The notes beneath the pieces were generated by a model that saw nothing but the letters and a program-made list of their open reading frames with translations, made no database searches and was not told the origin of the DNA. A stretch of DNA of 64,000 nucleotides from assembly GCF_004208525.1 (NCBI RefSeq), contig NZ_SGIT01000001.1:682001-746000 (forward strand), given 5' to 3'. The position numbers and the translations under genes are program-made. Of the stretch, positions 45,210 to 52,957 are shown piece after piece (position 1 is the stretch's first letter; each line of letters starts with the position of its first letter). This DNA comes from Sphingobacterium corticibacterium. GTDB lineage: Bacteria; Bacteroidota; Bacteroidia; Sphingobacteriales; Sphingobacteriaceae.

Positions 45210-46169
45210 TTATTTTTTCTTCCACTGTAGGATACACGATATCGCATAATGATCGGAGAGCGGTATATCATTTCCATCGGTAAAATATTGCTTTTCCAGT
45301 TTATATCTTTGAGGACAAAATTCAATAAACGTGCTATTACGAAAAAAGATTTTATCGATACTTTCACAACTATCCGTTAGCGTTAGTTTCTCACTTGGAA
45401 CAAAAGTGGGATAGGGCAGTGGACATTTTCCATTTTTCATTAGCATGACCCATACATCTTGCACGCCCGTCTGTTTGGTAAACCATGATAAGTTATCCCA
45501 GGCAGCTGCAAAATGTGCGTTAAAATCGCCCATCACGATAATAGCATTGCTGGCAGAATGCGTGGTGATATAGTCTACTAACTGTTCGATATTTTTTTGT
45601 CGGGCGGTAGCTGCATATTTGTCATCCCGAGCCGTAGCATGGATGTTGTAAACATCGACATTGACTGATTTTGCGATGGTGATACGGGAAAAAGAAAATC
45701 CCTTCGCTGCTAAGCAATCTGAGCCATTACAATGCTGCCAAGGAATACGACGTGTTTCTTGGATTGGGTATTTGGACAAGGTATTGAGTCCATCGCCGTA
45801 AGGCACTGCCATTTTATGTTCAGTGCGATAACGATGCCTATTATCCTCTCCATAAAGTTCGTGATGATAATGGAAATCTTCCTGCACATTGACAATATCA
45901 AAACGATTGATTTTTTTAGAAATTTCTTTCATACTGCTTGCTCGTGAATTTACGGCGGCAGAAAGGAAATCAGGCAGACCTGCTACATTATAGGTCAATA
46001 AGGATAGCTCACCTTCACTGCGCTCTTCCAATGCAATTGTGTGCTCCTCGATATAAGATATAGAATTTGTGTTGGAGTGTGTGGTTTTGGTGAAATAAAG
46101 ACCACAAACAATGGGGAGGAATGAAACAGACAAAACTTTTCGCCAGTATTTCTTTCTATGCGATATCAT
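45210..46169 (-). CDS. Exported endonuclease/exonuclease/phosphatase-fold protein, sphingomyelinase-like
   Basis: A 319-residue protein with an N-terminal hydrophobic signal segment (about 11-27). The DNase I-like fold is clear: LSLLTYNVAGLPDFL (metal-binding Asn), DIVNVQEDFHYHH (Glu), GDGLNTLSKYPI, YNIHATA, IVMGDFNAHF and LSDHYAISC (catalytic Asp-His). The order and the DxxxxQE-like motif resemble bacterial neutral sphingomyelinases and phosphodiesterases more than nucleases. Sphingobacteria make sphingolipids themselves, so the substrate could be endogenous or host lipid. Monocistronic; a perfect -7 box TAGCTTTG (plus 46199-46206) precedes it. Confidence 0.78.
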   Translation of the reverse strand: MISHRKKYWRKVLSVSFLPIVCGLYFTKTTHSNTNSISYIEEHTIALEERSEGELSLLTYNVAGLPDFLSAAVNSRASSMKEISKKINRFDIVNVQEDFHYHHELYGEDNRHRYRTEHKMAVPYGDGLNTLSKYPIQETRRIPWQHCNGSDCLAAKGFSFSRITIAKSVNVDVYNIHATARDDKYAATARQKNIEQLVDYITTHSASNAIIVMGDFNAHFAAAWDNLSWFTKQTGVQDVWVMLMKNGKCPLPYPTFVPSEKLTLTDSCESIDKIFFRNSTFIEFCPQRYKLEKQYFTDGNDIPLSDHYAISCILQWKKK

Positions 46170-46367
46170 ATTGAATGCATGGTTTTATTTTTATACATCA
46201 AAGCTAGTGCATGAGTGTTAGATATTTGTAAACCATCTATTATGCTTCCGTATGGAAATGATGTATTAAAGGTAAATAAGTATATGAAATTTCATAAATC
46301 ATTAATATTCAGTTTCTATTAAGAAAATATGTCATGTTTATTTTCGTAAAAACAAACATCTAAGTAT

Positions 46368-47543
46368 ATGATAAGAATCGCTTTTTTTGCGGAGATCTTG
46401 TTTGAAGAATATGATGGTGCTGCCCGTACCATGTTTCAAATCATCAATCGAATCGATATAGAACGTTTTTCTTTCTTTTTTATTTATGGAAAAGGACCGG
46501 AAGAGATAGAAGGACATGCCTCGATTCGTATACCCACGCTCAATACAGGTTTAAATGCAGACTACAGTATTAGTCTGCCGGCGTTGGTAAAGGGGCAGAT
46601 TAAGCAACAATTGGATGCGTTCCAGCCGGATGTTATCCATATTGCTACCCCTTCTTTATTGGGTTTTTTTGCTTTACGTTATGCGCGATCACGAAATATT
46701 CCGGTTATCAGTCTTTATCACACCAATTTTCTTTCTTATATACCCTATTATTTTCGGAAGGTTCCTACGCTTATTAAACCTGTGCAACGCTGGATGACGT
46801 CTGCTACTCGACGATTTTATAACAACTGTGACGTGGTCTATGTACCGTCCTGTGCTATGCAAAAACAGCTGGAGGATCTAGGTGTAGAAAGAGATAAAAT
46901 GATCTTATGGCAACGTGGCATTGATTTAAAGCTTTTCAATCCGGAAAAAAGAGATAGGGCTTATGTGCGCGATATTACGGGAAACGACAATCCCAATATA
47001 TTGTTTGCCAGTAGGTTGGTGTGGGAAAAAAATATACAAACTTTGATCGAAATTTATAAACGGCTTCAGAGATCGCATTTGCCCCATAATTTTATTGTGG
47101 CGGGTGATGGAGCTGCAGGGGAGGAGATGAAACGGCAAATGCCAGAAGCTATTTTTTTGGGGACATTATCCCACAGCGATCTTGCGAAACTGTATGCTTC
47201 ATCGGATATTTTTGTTTTTCCGTCGATCTCGGAAACCTACGGAAATGTGGTTGTAGAAGCAATGGCTTCTGGCCTTCCCTGTGTTATCGCTGATGGCGGA
47301 GGAAGTGCAGATTTGGTACGACACGGACAAACTGGCTATAAATGTCTGCCTAGGTCTGCAGAGGATTTTCTTATTTATATCAGGATGTTGCTCGCAGATC
47401 CGACGTTACATAAATTTATCAGTGACACCGGAATCGCTTACACGGAAAAATTAGACTGGAAAAACCTGGTAGATCGCTATTTTGACGAAGTGACGCGATT
47501 AGGATTGCAATCCAACAAAAATATTGTCTGGGAAGCTTGCTAA
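46368..47543 (+). CDS. GT4-type glycosyltransferase (SQD2/MgtA-like)
   Basis: A 391-residue GT-B glycosyltransferase. The N-terminal domain has IAFFAEILFEEYDGAARTMFQ in place of the glycine-rich acceptor loop, and PDVIHIATPSLLGFFAL. The donor domain has NILFASRLVWEKNIQTLI and the E-x7-E motif region SETYGNVVVEAMASGLPCVIAD. The pattern is like alpha-glycosyltransferases that act on membrane lipids. Cytosolic or peripheral membrane. Its TAA stop shares a base with the next ATG, so the following flippase-like gene is translationally coupled. First gene of a three-gene operon. Confidence 0.88.
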   Translation: MIRIAFFAEILFEEYDGAARTMFQIINRIDIERFSFFFIYGKGPEEIEGHASIRIPTLNTGLNADYSISLPALVKGQIKQQLDAFQPDVIHIATPSLLGFFALRYARSRNIPVISLYHTNFLSYIPYYFRKVPTLIKPVQRWMTSATRRFYNNCDVVYVPSCAMQKQLEDLGVERDKMILWQRGIDLKLFNPEKRDRAYVRDITGNDNPNILFASRLVWEKNIQTLIEIYKRLQRSHLPHNFIVAGDGAAGEEMKRQMPEAIFLGTLSHSDLAKLYASSDIFVFPSISETYGNVVVEAMASGLPCVIADGGGSADLVRHGQTGYKCLPRSAEDFLIYIRMLLADPTLHKFISDTGIAYTEKLDWKNLVDRYFDEVTRLGLQSNKNIVWEAC

Positions 47544-48550
47544 TGTACAAGAAAAGCCTTAAAATTTTAATGTTTGCCTGTATCGTTGTTCCCATAGCAA
47601 TATTTATTGTTCAGGTGGATTTCGCGATCGTTTTGGCTGAGCTTCGGAAAATTGGATCGGGTTTTTTTGTCATTCTATTGATCACTCTTATAGCGTATAT
47701 GCTCGGTACAATAGGTTGGTGGATTTGTTTAGGATCAGAACGTACTCGCATTTCTTTAGGGCAGCTTTTTGGAATTAGGCAAATTGGCGAAACGGTAGGG
47801 CTTTATAACCCGTCGAGCGTCGTCGGAGGGGATATGCTCAAGAACGAACTATTGAAATCCTACTCCATTTCAAACAGCAATGCATCAACATCTGTTGTCG
47901 TGTCACGTGTTACCGCCATATTATCACAACTGCTGCTTTTCATCTTATCTCTTTGTTGGTTAGTGGTTATCATGGATAATTCACGACAAGCGTTTTGGCT
48001 ATATGGTTTATGCATACTGATTGCATTATTACTTTCATTAAAAATATTGTTTTTCTATCTGCTACATCAAAAGCGGAGTACAGTTGAGACGCAAGAGGTA
48101 GGCTCTTTTAATTTATGGCAACGCCTCTGTAAGGTTATTCGTAGTTTAGCCGTGCAAACACGATATTTTTTTCAGCATCACACAAAGCTCTTTTGGTGGT
48201 CTTACTTTTTCTTTTTTTTACATTGGTTGATAGGAGGCCTGGAATTTTATTTTATCCTTCGTTTTCTGAACTACGATGTACCGTTAATGCATAGCGTATG
48301 GATGGATATGGGCGTCATGATCTTTAAAAGCGTCGGTGCATTTATACCAGGGCAGTTAGGGATAGAGGAATTAGGTAATAAGATACTGTTGGCGAGTATA
48401 AGTATTCAGGGGTCTACCGTATGGATAACTGTATCGATATTGCGCCGTGCTCGTCAAATATGTTGGATATTAGTGGGGGTAATCTGTTATGTTTTTGTCC
48501 GCAAAACCGATACGCTTAGCATTTTCAAACATGGAAATACTGTTCGTTAG
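47543..48550 (+). CDS. Flippase-like / lysylphosphatidylglycerol synthase TM-region family membrane protein
   Basis: The ATG at 47543 overlaps the stop of the preceding gene; the product has about 335 residues with eight or so membrane helices (around 7-25, 37-60, 80, 120-175, 225-250, 285-325). Motifs SLGQLFGIRQIGETVGLYNPSSVVGGDMLKNEL and KSVGAFIPGQLGIEELGNK are characteristic of PF03706 proteins. Stand-alone members of this family are often next to glycosyltransferases and are thought to flip or modify glycolipids. Lacks the catalytic domain of MprF. Confidence 0.85.
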   Translation: MYKKSLKILMFACIVVPIAIFIVQVDFAIVLAELRKIGSGFFVILLITLIAYMLGTIGWWICLGSERTRISLGQLFGIRQIGETVGLYNPSSVVGGDMLKNELLKSYSISNSNASTSVVVSRVTAILSQLLLFILSLCWLVVIMDNSRQAFWLYGLCILIALLLSLKILFFYLLHQKRSTVETQEVGSFNLWQRLCKVIRSLAVQTRYFFQHHTKLFWWSYFFFFLHWLIGGLEFYFILRFLNYDVPLMHSVWMDMGVMIFKSVGAFIPGQLGIEELGNKILLASISIQGSTVWITVSILRRARQICWILVGVICYVFVRKTDTLSIFKHGNTVR

Positions 48551-49700
48551 TCACAAGTATCCACCTGCTACTGGAGGGATGGAAAAGCAAAGTTATGAGC
48601 TGATTGAAGGCATGCATGCACACGCCATTGTACGAAAAATTGTTTATACAGGGGAAGAAAGCTACTTTCAGTTTTTTCGCAAATTAAATGGACGTATCCT
48701 ATCGATGATACATCGATACCCTAAGATCGGTATAATACATTTTAATGATGGGTTGATAGCGGCTGTTGGCCTCTGGCATGTAGGCTATACGCATCTGCGT
48801 AGGGTCGTTACGCTCCACGGGTTAGATGTCGTCTTTCCACTTAAGGTCTATCAACGTTTCATTTTACCGCGATTTAATCGATACGATCATATCGTCGCAG
48901 TCAGTCATGCAACGGCTACCGCGGCTATCAGACGCGGGATAGACAAAAAGAAGGTTTCGGTTATCGCAAATGGTATTGATCATCAGTTGGAACCGAAAAA
49001 TAATATCGAGGATTGGGAACAGTTTCGGCACAAATATCATTTGCCGGCTCATCGTAAAATTTTAGTAACATTAGGTAGGCCTGTTAAGCGAAAGGGTTTT
49101 TCGTGGTTTATTCGTGAGGTACTTCCGTTGCTTCCGGAAGAATATCATTTAGTCATGGCTGGTCCATTGTCTAAAGAGCCATCAAAAGTAGACAAACTGT
49201 TGGCGGGTTTACCGGAGAGGTGTCGCACCCTATATATGCTTTTTATGGGCTATCCTTCAGACCAAGCAGCGCTATGTACTTTATTAAACGATCCTGCATA
49301 TGACAAAAAGATCACGCATCTAGGCAAATTACCGTTGGAAGAGGTAGAAATTCTGTTGAGTCATGCCGAGGCATTCTTAATGCCTAATATTAAAGTTGAA
49401 GGCGATATGGAGGGGTTTGGTCTGGTATGTCTGGAAGCAAGTGCCTGTGGGGCATTGGTGCTGGCGTCAGCACTGGATGGAATTACAGATGCTATACAAC
49501 ACCAAAAAAATGGCATACAGGTGGAACCGGAGAATGCAGAGGCTTGGTCGCAAGCAATCCAACACCGGTGGGATACGGAAGGGCAGCAGCGGTATGCTTT
49601 TCGTAAGTACACATTAAATCATTTCGGTTGGGACAAAATGGTAAATGATTATGCCGTATTATTTAAGAGGTTGTGTCAACATAAAAAAAGAGGCTTTTAG
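48531..49700 (+). CDS. GT4-type glycosyltransferase
   Basis: The start at 48531 (MEILFVSHKYPPATGGMEKQ) is preferred over 48489 because it begins with the first Rossmann strand and the PPATGG loop. The 389-residue GT-B enzyme has VVTLHGLDVVFP, HIVAVSHATATAA and KILVTLGRPVKRKGFSWFI. It ends the donor site with EGFGLVCLEASACGALVLAS. Overlaps the flippase-like gene by 20 bases, so the three genes form one coupled operon. Likely adds a second sugar to the same lipid or polymer; acceptor and donor unknown. The stop codon lies in the terminator hairpin. Confidence 0.88.
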   Translation: MEILFVSHKYPPATGGMEKQSYELIEGMHAHAIVRKIVYTGEESYFQFFRKLNGRILSMIHRYPKIGIIHFNDGLIAAVGLWHVGYTHLRRVVTLHGLDVVFPLKVYQRFILPRFNRYDHIVAVSHATATAAIRRGIDKKKVSVIANGIDHQLEPKNNIEDWEQFRHKYHLPAHRKILVTLGRPVKRKGFSWFIREVLPLLPEEYHLVMAGPLSKEPSKVDKLLAGLPERCRTLYMLFMGYPSDQAALCTLLNDPAYDKKITHLGKLPLEEVEILLSHAEAFLMPNIKVEGDMEGFGLVCLEASACGALVLASALDGITDAIQHQKNGIQVEPENAEAWSQAIQHRWDTEGQQRYAFRKYTLNHFGWDKMVNDYAVLFKRLCQHKKRGF

Positions 49701-49708
49701 CCTCTTTT
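49686..49708. terminator. Bidirectional terminator spanning the glycosyltransferase stop
   Basis: 10-bp arms AAAAGAGGCT / AGCCTCTTTT with a TTT loop; the stop codon (49698-49700) lies inside the hairpin. It is followed by a T-rich stretch and can also serve the convergent rpsU gene. Confidence 0.85.
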
Positions 49709-49731
49709 ATTTTTTATCGTATCAAACAATA

Positions 49732-49923
49732 TTAAACGTTCTCTTGGTTTAAATGTTGTTTATAGATTGCTTTCTTAATCTGGGTACGACGAGTTACTGA
49801 TTTTTTCTCGTATGCTTGACGAGAACGAAGTTCACGTAATACACCAGTTTTTTCAAATTTCTTTTTGAAACGTTTCAACGCTCTGTCTAAAGATTCTCCT
49901 TCTTTTACATTTACGATAATCAT
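49732..49923 (-). CDS. rpsU: 30S ribosomal protein bS21
   Basis: A 63-residue basic protein: [48 protein letters not shown], the bS21 family. It binds near the 3' end of 16S rRNA on the small subunit. In Bacteroidota ribosomes bS21, with bS18 and bS6, covers the anti-Shine-Dalgarno sequence, so most mRNAs are translated without SD pairing. This gene is preceded by an unusually strong SD (49934-49941), consistent with autogenous control by the free or bS21-less ribosome. Confidence 0.97.
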   Translation of the reverse strand: MIIVNVKEGESLDRALKRFKKKFEKTGVLRELRSRQAYEKKSVTRRTQIKKAIYKQHLNQENV

Positions 49924-49933
49924 GCTTTAAATA

Positions 49934-49941
49934 CCTCCTTT
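49934..49941 (-). promoter_or_regulatory. Strong Shine-Dalgarno of rpsU
   Basis: AAAGGAGG on the minus strand, ten bases before the ATG. It is extended to GAAAGGAGGT, complementary to the 3' end of bacterial 16S rRNA over about ten bases. I noticed no comparable SD before other genes here. Confidence 0.85.
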
Positions 49942-49967
49942 CGTGCCCTTTTAATTTTTTGTGTGTG

Positions 49968-49998
49968 CAAAGATAGAGAAATAATTTAGATATAGAAA
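49968..49998 (-). promoter_or_regulatory. Promoter of rpsU
   Basis: TTTC (plus 49995-49998), 19 bases, TATCTTTG (plus 49968-49975): a perfect -7 and a 3/4 -33 of the Bacteroidota type. The leader is about 38 bases and carries the SD. Confidence 0.75.
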
Positions 49999-50018
49999 GG
50001 GATTGTCTAAGAAATGTT

Positions 50019-50648
50019 TCATAATCCCAATTTTTTTACAATTTCTTCCAAAGGCTCTTCCTGACTACACAATGCGGTTTGAAATCCTAATTTTTCCGCT
50101 GTTTCCAAATGTTGTGGACTATCGTCAATAAACAAAGTTTCTTGTTGTTGAATGCCTGTATCAATCACTAAATGGTCAAAAATATCCCGATTGGGTTTGC
50201 GTAAACCTATTACATGTGAATAATATGTTTTCTCAAAGAATACCGAGTTGTCCGGAACACCATATTTTTCCTGAATATGTTGCATGCAATATGCATAGTG
50301 AATTTCGTTGTTATTACTCAGCAAAAATAGGCGATATTTTGTTTGCAGGTACTCCAATATTTCATGTTTGCCTTCTGGCACTCCGATTAATAAAGCATTC
50401 CAAGCGTCATTAATTTGTTTATCGGTCAGGTCTGGGCAGTTTGCTCGCTCTCGAATCCCATTCCTAAATTCAGCGGCACTAATTTCTCCTCGATCAAAAG
50501 AGTCAAATAGGGGATCTTGTGCCCGATGTCCAAAAAAATCATTTACATTTTTGATACCCAAGGATATAAAGGCTTCTCGCACGCGAACAAAGTCAATCAT
50601 AAAAATAACATTGCCGTAATCGAGTATAATATTTTTAATTTTTTGCAT
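50019..50648 (-). CDS. HAD-superfamily phosphatase (YihX-like)
   Basis: A 209-residue haloacid dehalogenase-fold hydrolase. Motif I is IILDYGNVIFMID: the Asp nucleophile is present, but the second acidic residue of the usual DxD is replaced (D-Y-G), as in the YihX-type group. A helical cap follows, then motif II LLSNNNE, motif III Lys in GLRKPNRDIF, and motif IV LFIDDSPQHLETA. It would dephosphorylate a small phosphometabolite such as a sugar phosphate in the cytosol. Monocistronic. Confidence 0.85.
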   Translation of the reverse strand: MQKIKNIILDYGNVIFMIDFVRVREAFISLGIKNVNDFFGHRAQDPLFDSFDRGEISAAEFRNGIRERANCPDLTDKQINDAWNALLIGVPEGKHEILEYLQTKYRLFLLSNNNEIHYAYCMQHIQEKYGVPDNSVFFEKTYYSHVIGLRKPNRDIFDHLVIDTGIQQQETLFIDDSPQHLETAEKLGFQTALCSQEEPLEEIVKKLGL

Positions 50649-50736
50649 GGAAAATTTTGTTTTCTCCGTGCAAATATCGATAATTGCATCGTCAAAACGG
50701 AATGACAGTGCGTTCTTTTTGATAGGTTAAAAAACT

Positions 50737-50810
50737 GCGCCTATAGCTCAGTCGGTTAGAGTAGAAGACTCATAATCTTTTGGTCCCTGGTTCGAGCCCA
50801 GGTGGGCGCA
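50737..50810 (+). tRNA. tRNA-Met (CAT), probable integration site
   Basis: 74 bases. Acceptor GCGCCTA/TGGGCGC with one G-T pair, D arm AGCTCAGTCGGTTAGAGT, anticodon loop CTCATAA giving CAT, T arm CCTGG-TTCGAGC-CCAGG, discriminator A, no encoded CCA. The first pair is G-C and the acceptor stem is closed, so it is an elongator-type CAT tRNA; a tRNA-Ile2 read after lysidine modification cannot be excluded. An integrase gene starts 190 bases downstream. Confidence 0.88.
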
Positions 50811-50999
50811 CAAATCGAAAAGTCGTTTTTCTGCAAAGGAAAGCGACTTTTTTCGTTTCTTAGGGCACTTTAGGGACATTTGTCCTACGTTGCATCGGAT
50901 ACCCCGAAACGGCGTGATTTGCATAATTTTTTGTTGAACTTCACGTAAAACCGTTACAAATACGTTACGGAAATTTTTGCGTGCTAATTCTAATGAATT

Positions 51000-52299
51000 A
51001 TGGCAACCGTTAGCGACAAGGTGTTTGAGCACCACAAGAAAGCCGATGGAACGTACAATGTGAAAATCTGTATCCATCACAAGGACCAAAGAAAGTATCT
51101 TGACACAAACCATTACGTTGTCAAGAAGCAACTGACCAAGGATTACAAAGTCAAAGACCCGTTTATCGCGGACAAGGTCGAGCAACAGCTAAGGGACTAT
51201 CGAAAGATGATCAGCGAACTCGACGATCGGCTGGATTATTTTACCGCTGAATCTCTACGCGATTACCTGCGAGACAAAGATGAAGATGTCGATTTTATCA
51301 AGTTTTTGATCAGCATATAGAACGTCTAAGAAAAGAAGATCGAATCGGAACCGCAAACAACCACCGGAAAATCCGCAACAGTTTGGTCGATTATTTCAAC
51401 CGCTCGGCCGTATCCATCAAGGAGATCAACTCCAATATGCTGATTGCCTATGAACGTTACATGCGGTCAGAAAGGACGATGACACGTATAAATCAATTGG
51501 GAAATGAAGTGACAACAAAAGAAAAAGGTTTGTCTGACAGCGGCCTGCACAACAAGATGCGAGACCTACGTACCTTGTTCAACGCCGCGAGGGATCATTA
51601 TAACAATGAAGACCTTGGAATATACCGCATCAAACATTATCCATTCAAGAAATACAAGGTTGGTTCCTCACCCCTCACCAAGAAAAGGAACAATACACTT
51701 GAACAAGTATTGACTATTCGGGATTGTGTAACCATCCCCGGAAGCCGTGCGGAATTAGCAAAGGAACTTTATATGCTTTCGTTCTACCTTTGTGGCATAA
51801 ATGCCGTAGACCTGTACCAAATAACAGAACGTGACGTTAGAAACGGACGTTTAGACTATAACCGTTCCAAGACACAAGACAAACGTAAGGATAATGCCTT
51901 TATCAGTATTAAGATTGTTGATGAAGTAAGCCTTTATTGGAAAAATATTTAGGGAAATTGCGTGAACGCTATTCAAGTGCCAATGCCCTTAATTGGGCGT
52001 TATGTAAAGGCATGGAGCAATTACGCAAGTTGACTGGCATACCCGAACTAACTTTGTATTGGGCGAGACACACATTTGCGAACACGGCAAGGAATAATTG
52101 TCGCATGAGCAAAGACGACGTAACTCTTGCACTCAATCACGTTGACGAAGGCAATCGTCCTACGGACATCTATATCGCCAAAGACTGGAAGATTGTGGAT
52201 GACGTTCAACGGAAGGTCATTGCACAGCTTATAAAATTCGAAATTAAGGTGATCAAGAAGGTACAAATGGAAAGCGAAACAGAAAAAAACGCTGCCTAA
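51000..52299 (+). pseudogene. Tyrosine recombinase/integrase with two frameshifts
   Basis: Three consecutive frames (51000-51320, about 51310-51952, 51937-52299) together encode one Bacteroidota-type integrase of about 430 residues. They give an N-terminal arm-binding part (DGTYNVKICIHHKDQRKYLD), a SAM-like core-binding domain (IRNSLVDYFNRSAVSIKEI), and the catalytic domain. The catalytic part shows LSFYLCGINAVDLYQI, YWARHTFANTARN (the R/H box) and DIYIAKDW with the likely Tyr nucleophile. The shifts fall in TTTTT (about 51310) and AAAAA (about 51940). Adding one base to each restores the frame (KFFDQHIERL and YWKKYLGKLRER). Either a recent double inactivation or homopolymer sequencing errors. 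It lies next to tRNA-Met. Confidence 0.8.
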
Positions 52300-52308
52300 T
52301 AAAAGAGA

Positions 52309-52345
52309 ATGAATTACATGGGAATAATTTTCTCATGTAATTCAT
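52309..52345. terminator. Palindrome after the integrase
   Basis: Perfect 12-bp arms ATGAATTACATG / CATGTAATTCAT with a 13-base loop. AT-rich, so a weak terminator at best; could instead be a recombinase or regulator site. Confidence 0.45.
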
Positions 52346-52379
52346 CTTAAGTATTTTAAATACGTAAATTTGAGTATCG

Positions 52380-52535
52380 ATGAAAAATGTAGTTTGGTTT
52401 TTTATTACCTGCATCATTGCAACGATAGGCTTTTTTGCAGCCTTATCTATGAGAACCCCGTGGATAGGATTTGCTGTAGCTTTTGGTATATGGTTTATAT
52501 TTATATGGACTACAACTAAGCCACGTAGGAGGTGA
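52380..52535 (+). CDS. 51-residue membrane protein
   Basis: ATG at 52380, TGA at 52533-52535. The product starts MKNVVWFFITCIIATIGFF, has a second hydrophobic segment (WIGFAVAFGIWFIFIW) and ends in a basic TTKPRRR tail. Two helices separated by a short SMRTPW turn, with the positive C-terminus predicted cytosolic. No family recognised. It follows the integrase palindrome and precedes a convergent gene of unknown function. Confidence 0.5.
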   Translation: MKNVVWFFITCIIATIGFFAALSMRTPWIGFAVAFGIWFIFIWTTTKPRRR

Positions 52536-52577
52536 TAAAATATCCATAGTACACAGATCAAAGTTTGGCTTATGTTA

Positions 52578-52865
52578 TTATACGACGTGAAAAATTGATT
52601 TATTGACCAAAGAACCTTTTATCGCTTTGTCAGACAAACTGATACCCTCCTTTTCAAAAATCTTTTCCAGTTCGTATATTTCTCTAATGATGTACACGGT
52701 TTTGCCGTGTTCTTCAAGGTACAATGCCAATTCATTCATCTGCTCTAAATCTTCATCTATCAGGATGAATCTGGAATACTCCCGTAGAAATTTATTTTCA
52801 ATGGAAGCGGGTTCAATTTTTTTATTCACTATTATAAAAGGTGCTGTCTGCTGTTGATTTCTCAT
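52578..52865 (-). CDS. Hypothetical cytosolic protein
   Basis: A 95-residue protein: MRNQQQTAPFIIVNKKIEP, RFILIDEDLEQMNELALYLEEHG, KTVYIIREIYELEKIFEKEGI. The acidic ILIDED segment followed by a helix and KTVYII recalls the beginning of a receiver-like alpha/beta fold, but the phosphorylation Asp context is not convincing. Unknown function; located between the integrase and the efflux operon, in the accessory region. Confidence 0.55.
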   Translation of the reverse strand: MRNQQQTAPFIIVNKKIEPASIENKFLREYSRFILIDEDLEQMNELALYLEEHGKTVYIIREIYELEKIFEKEGISLSDKAIKGSLVNKSIFHVV

Positions 52866-52957
52866 AGGATTATTGCATTACGAAATTTCTCAATCAGAAT
52901 GACCGGCTATTATCTGTTTCGATAAAACCGGCCATTCATTTCAACTATAATTAGCAA

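Noticed and set aside
50748..51185. Minus-strand ORF across tRNA-Met and the integrase start
   Set aside because: It overlaps a well-formed tRNA and the integrase reading frame, and shows no family features.
50811..52345. Second attachment site of the integrase element inside the window
   Set aside because: I saw no repeat of the tRNA-Met 3' end downstream of the integrase within this sequence.
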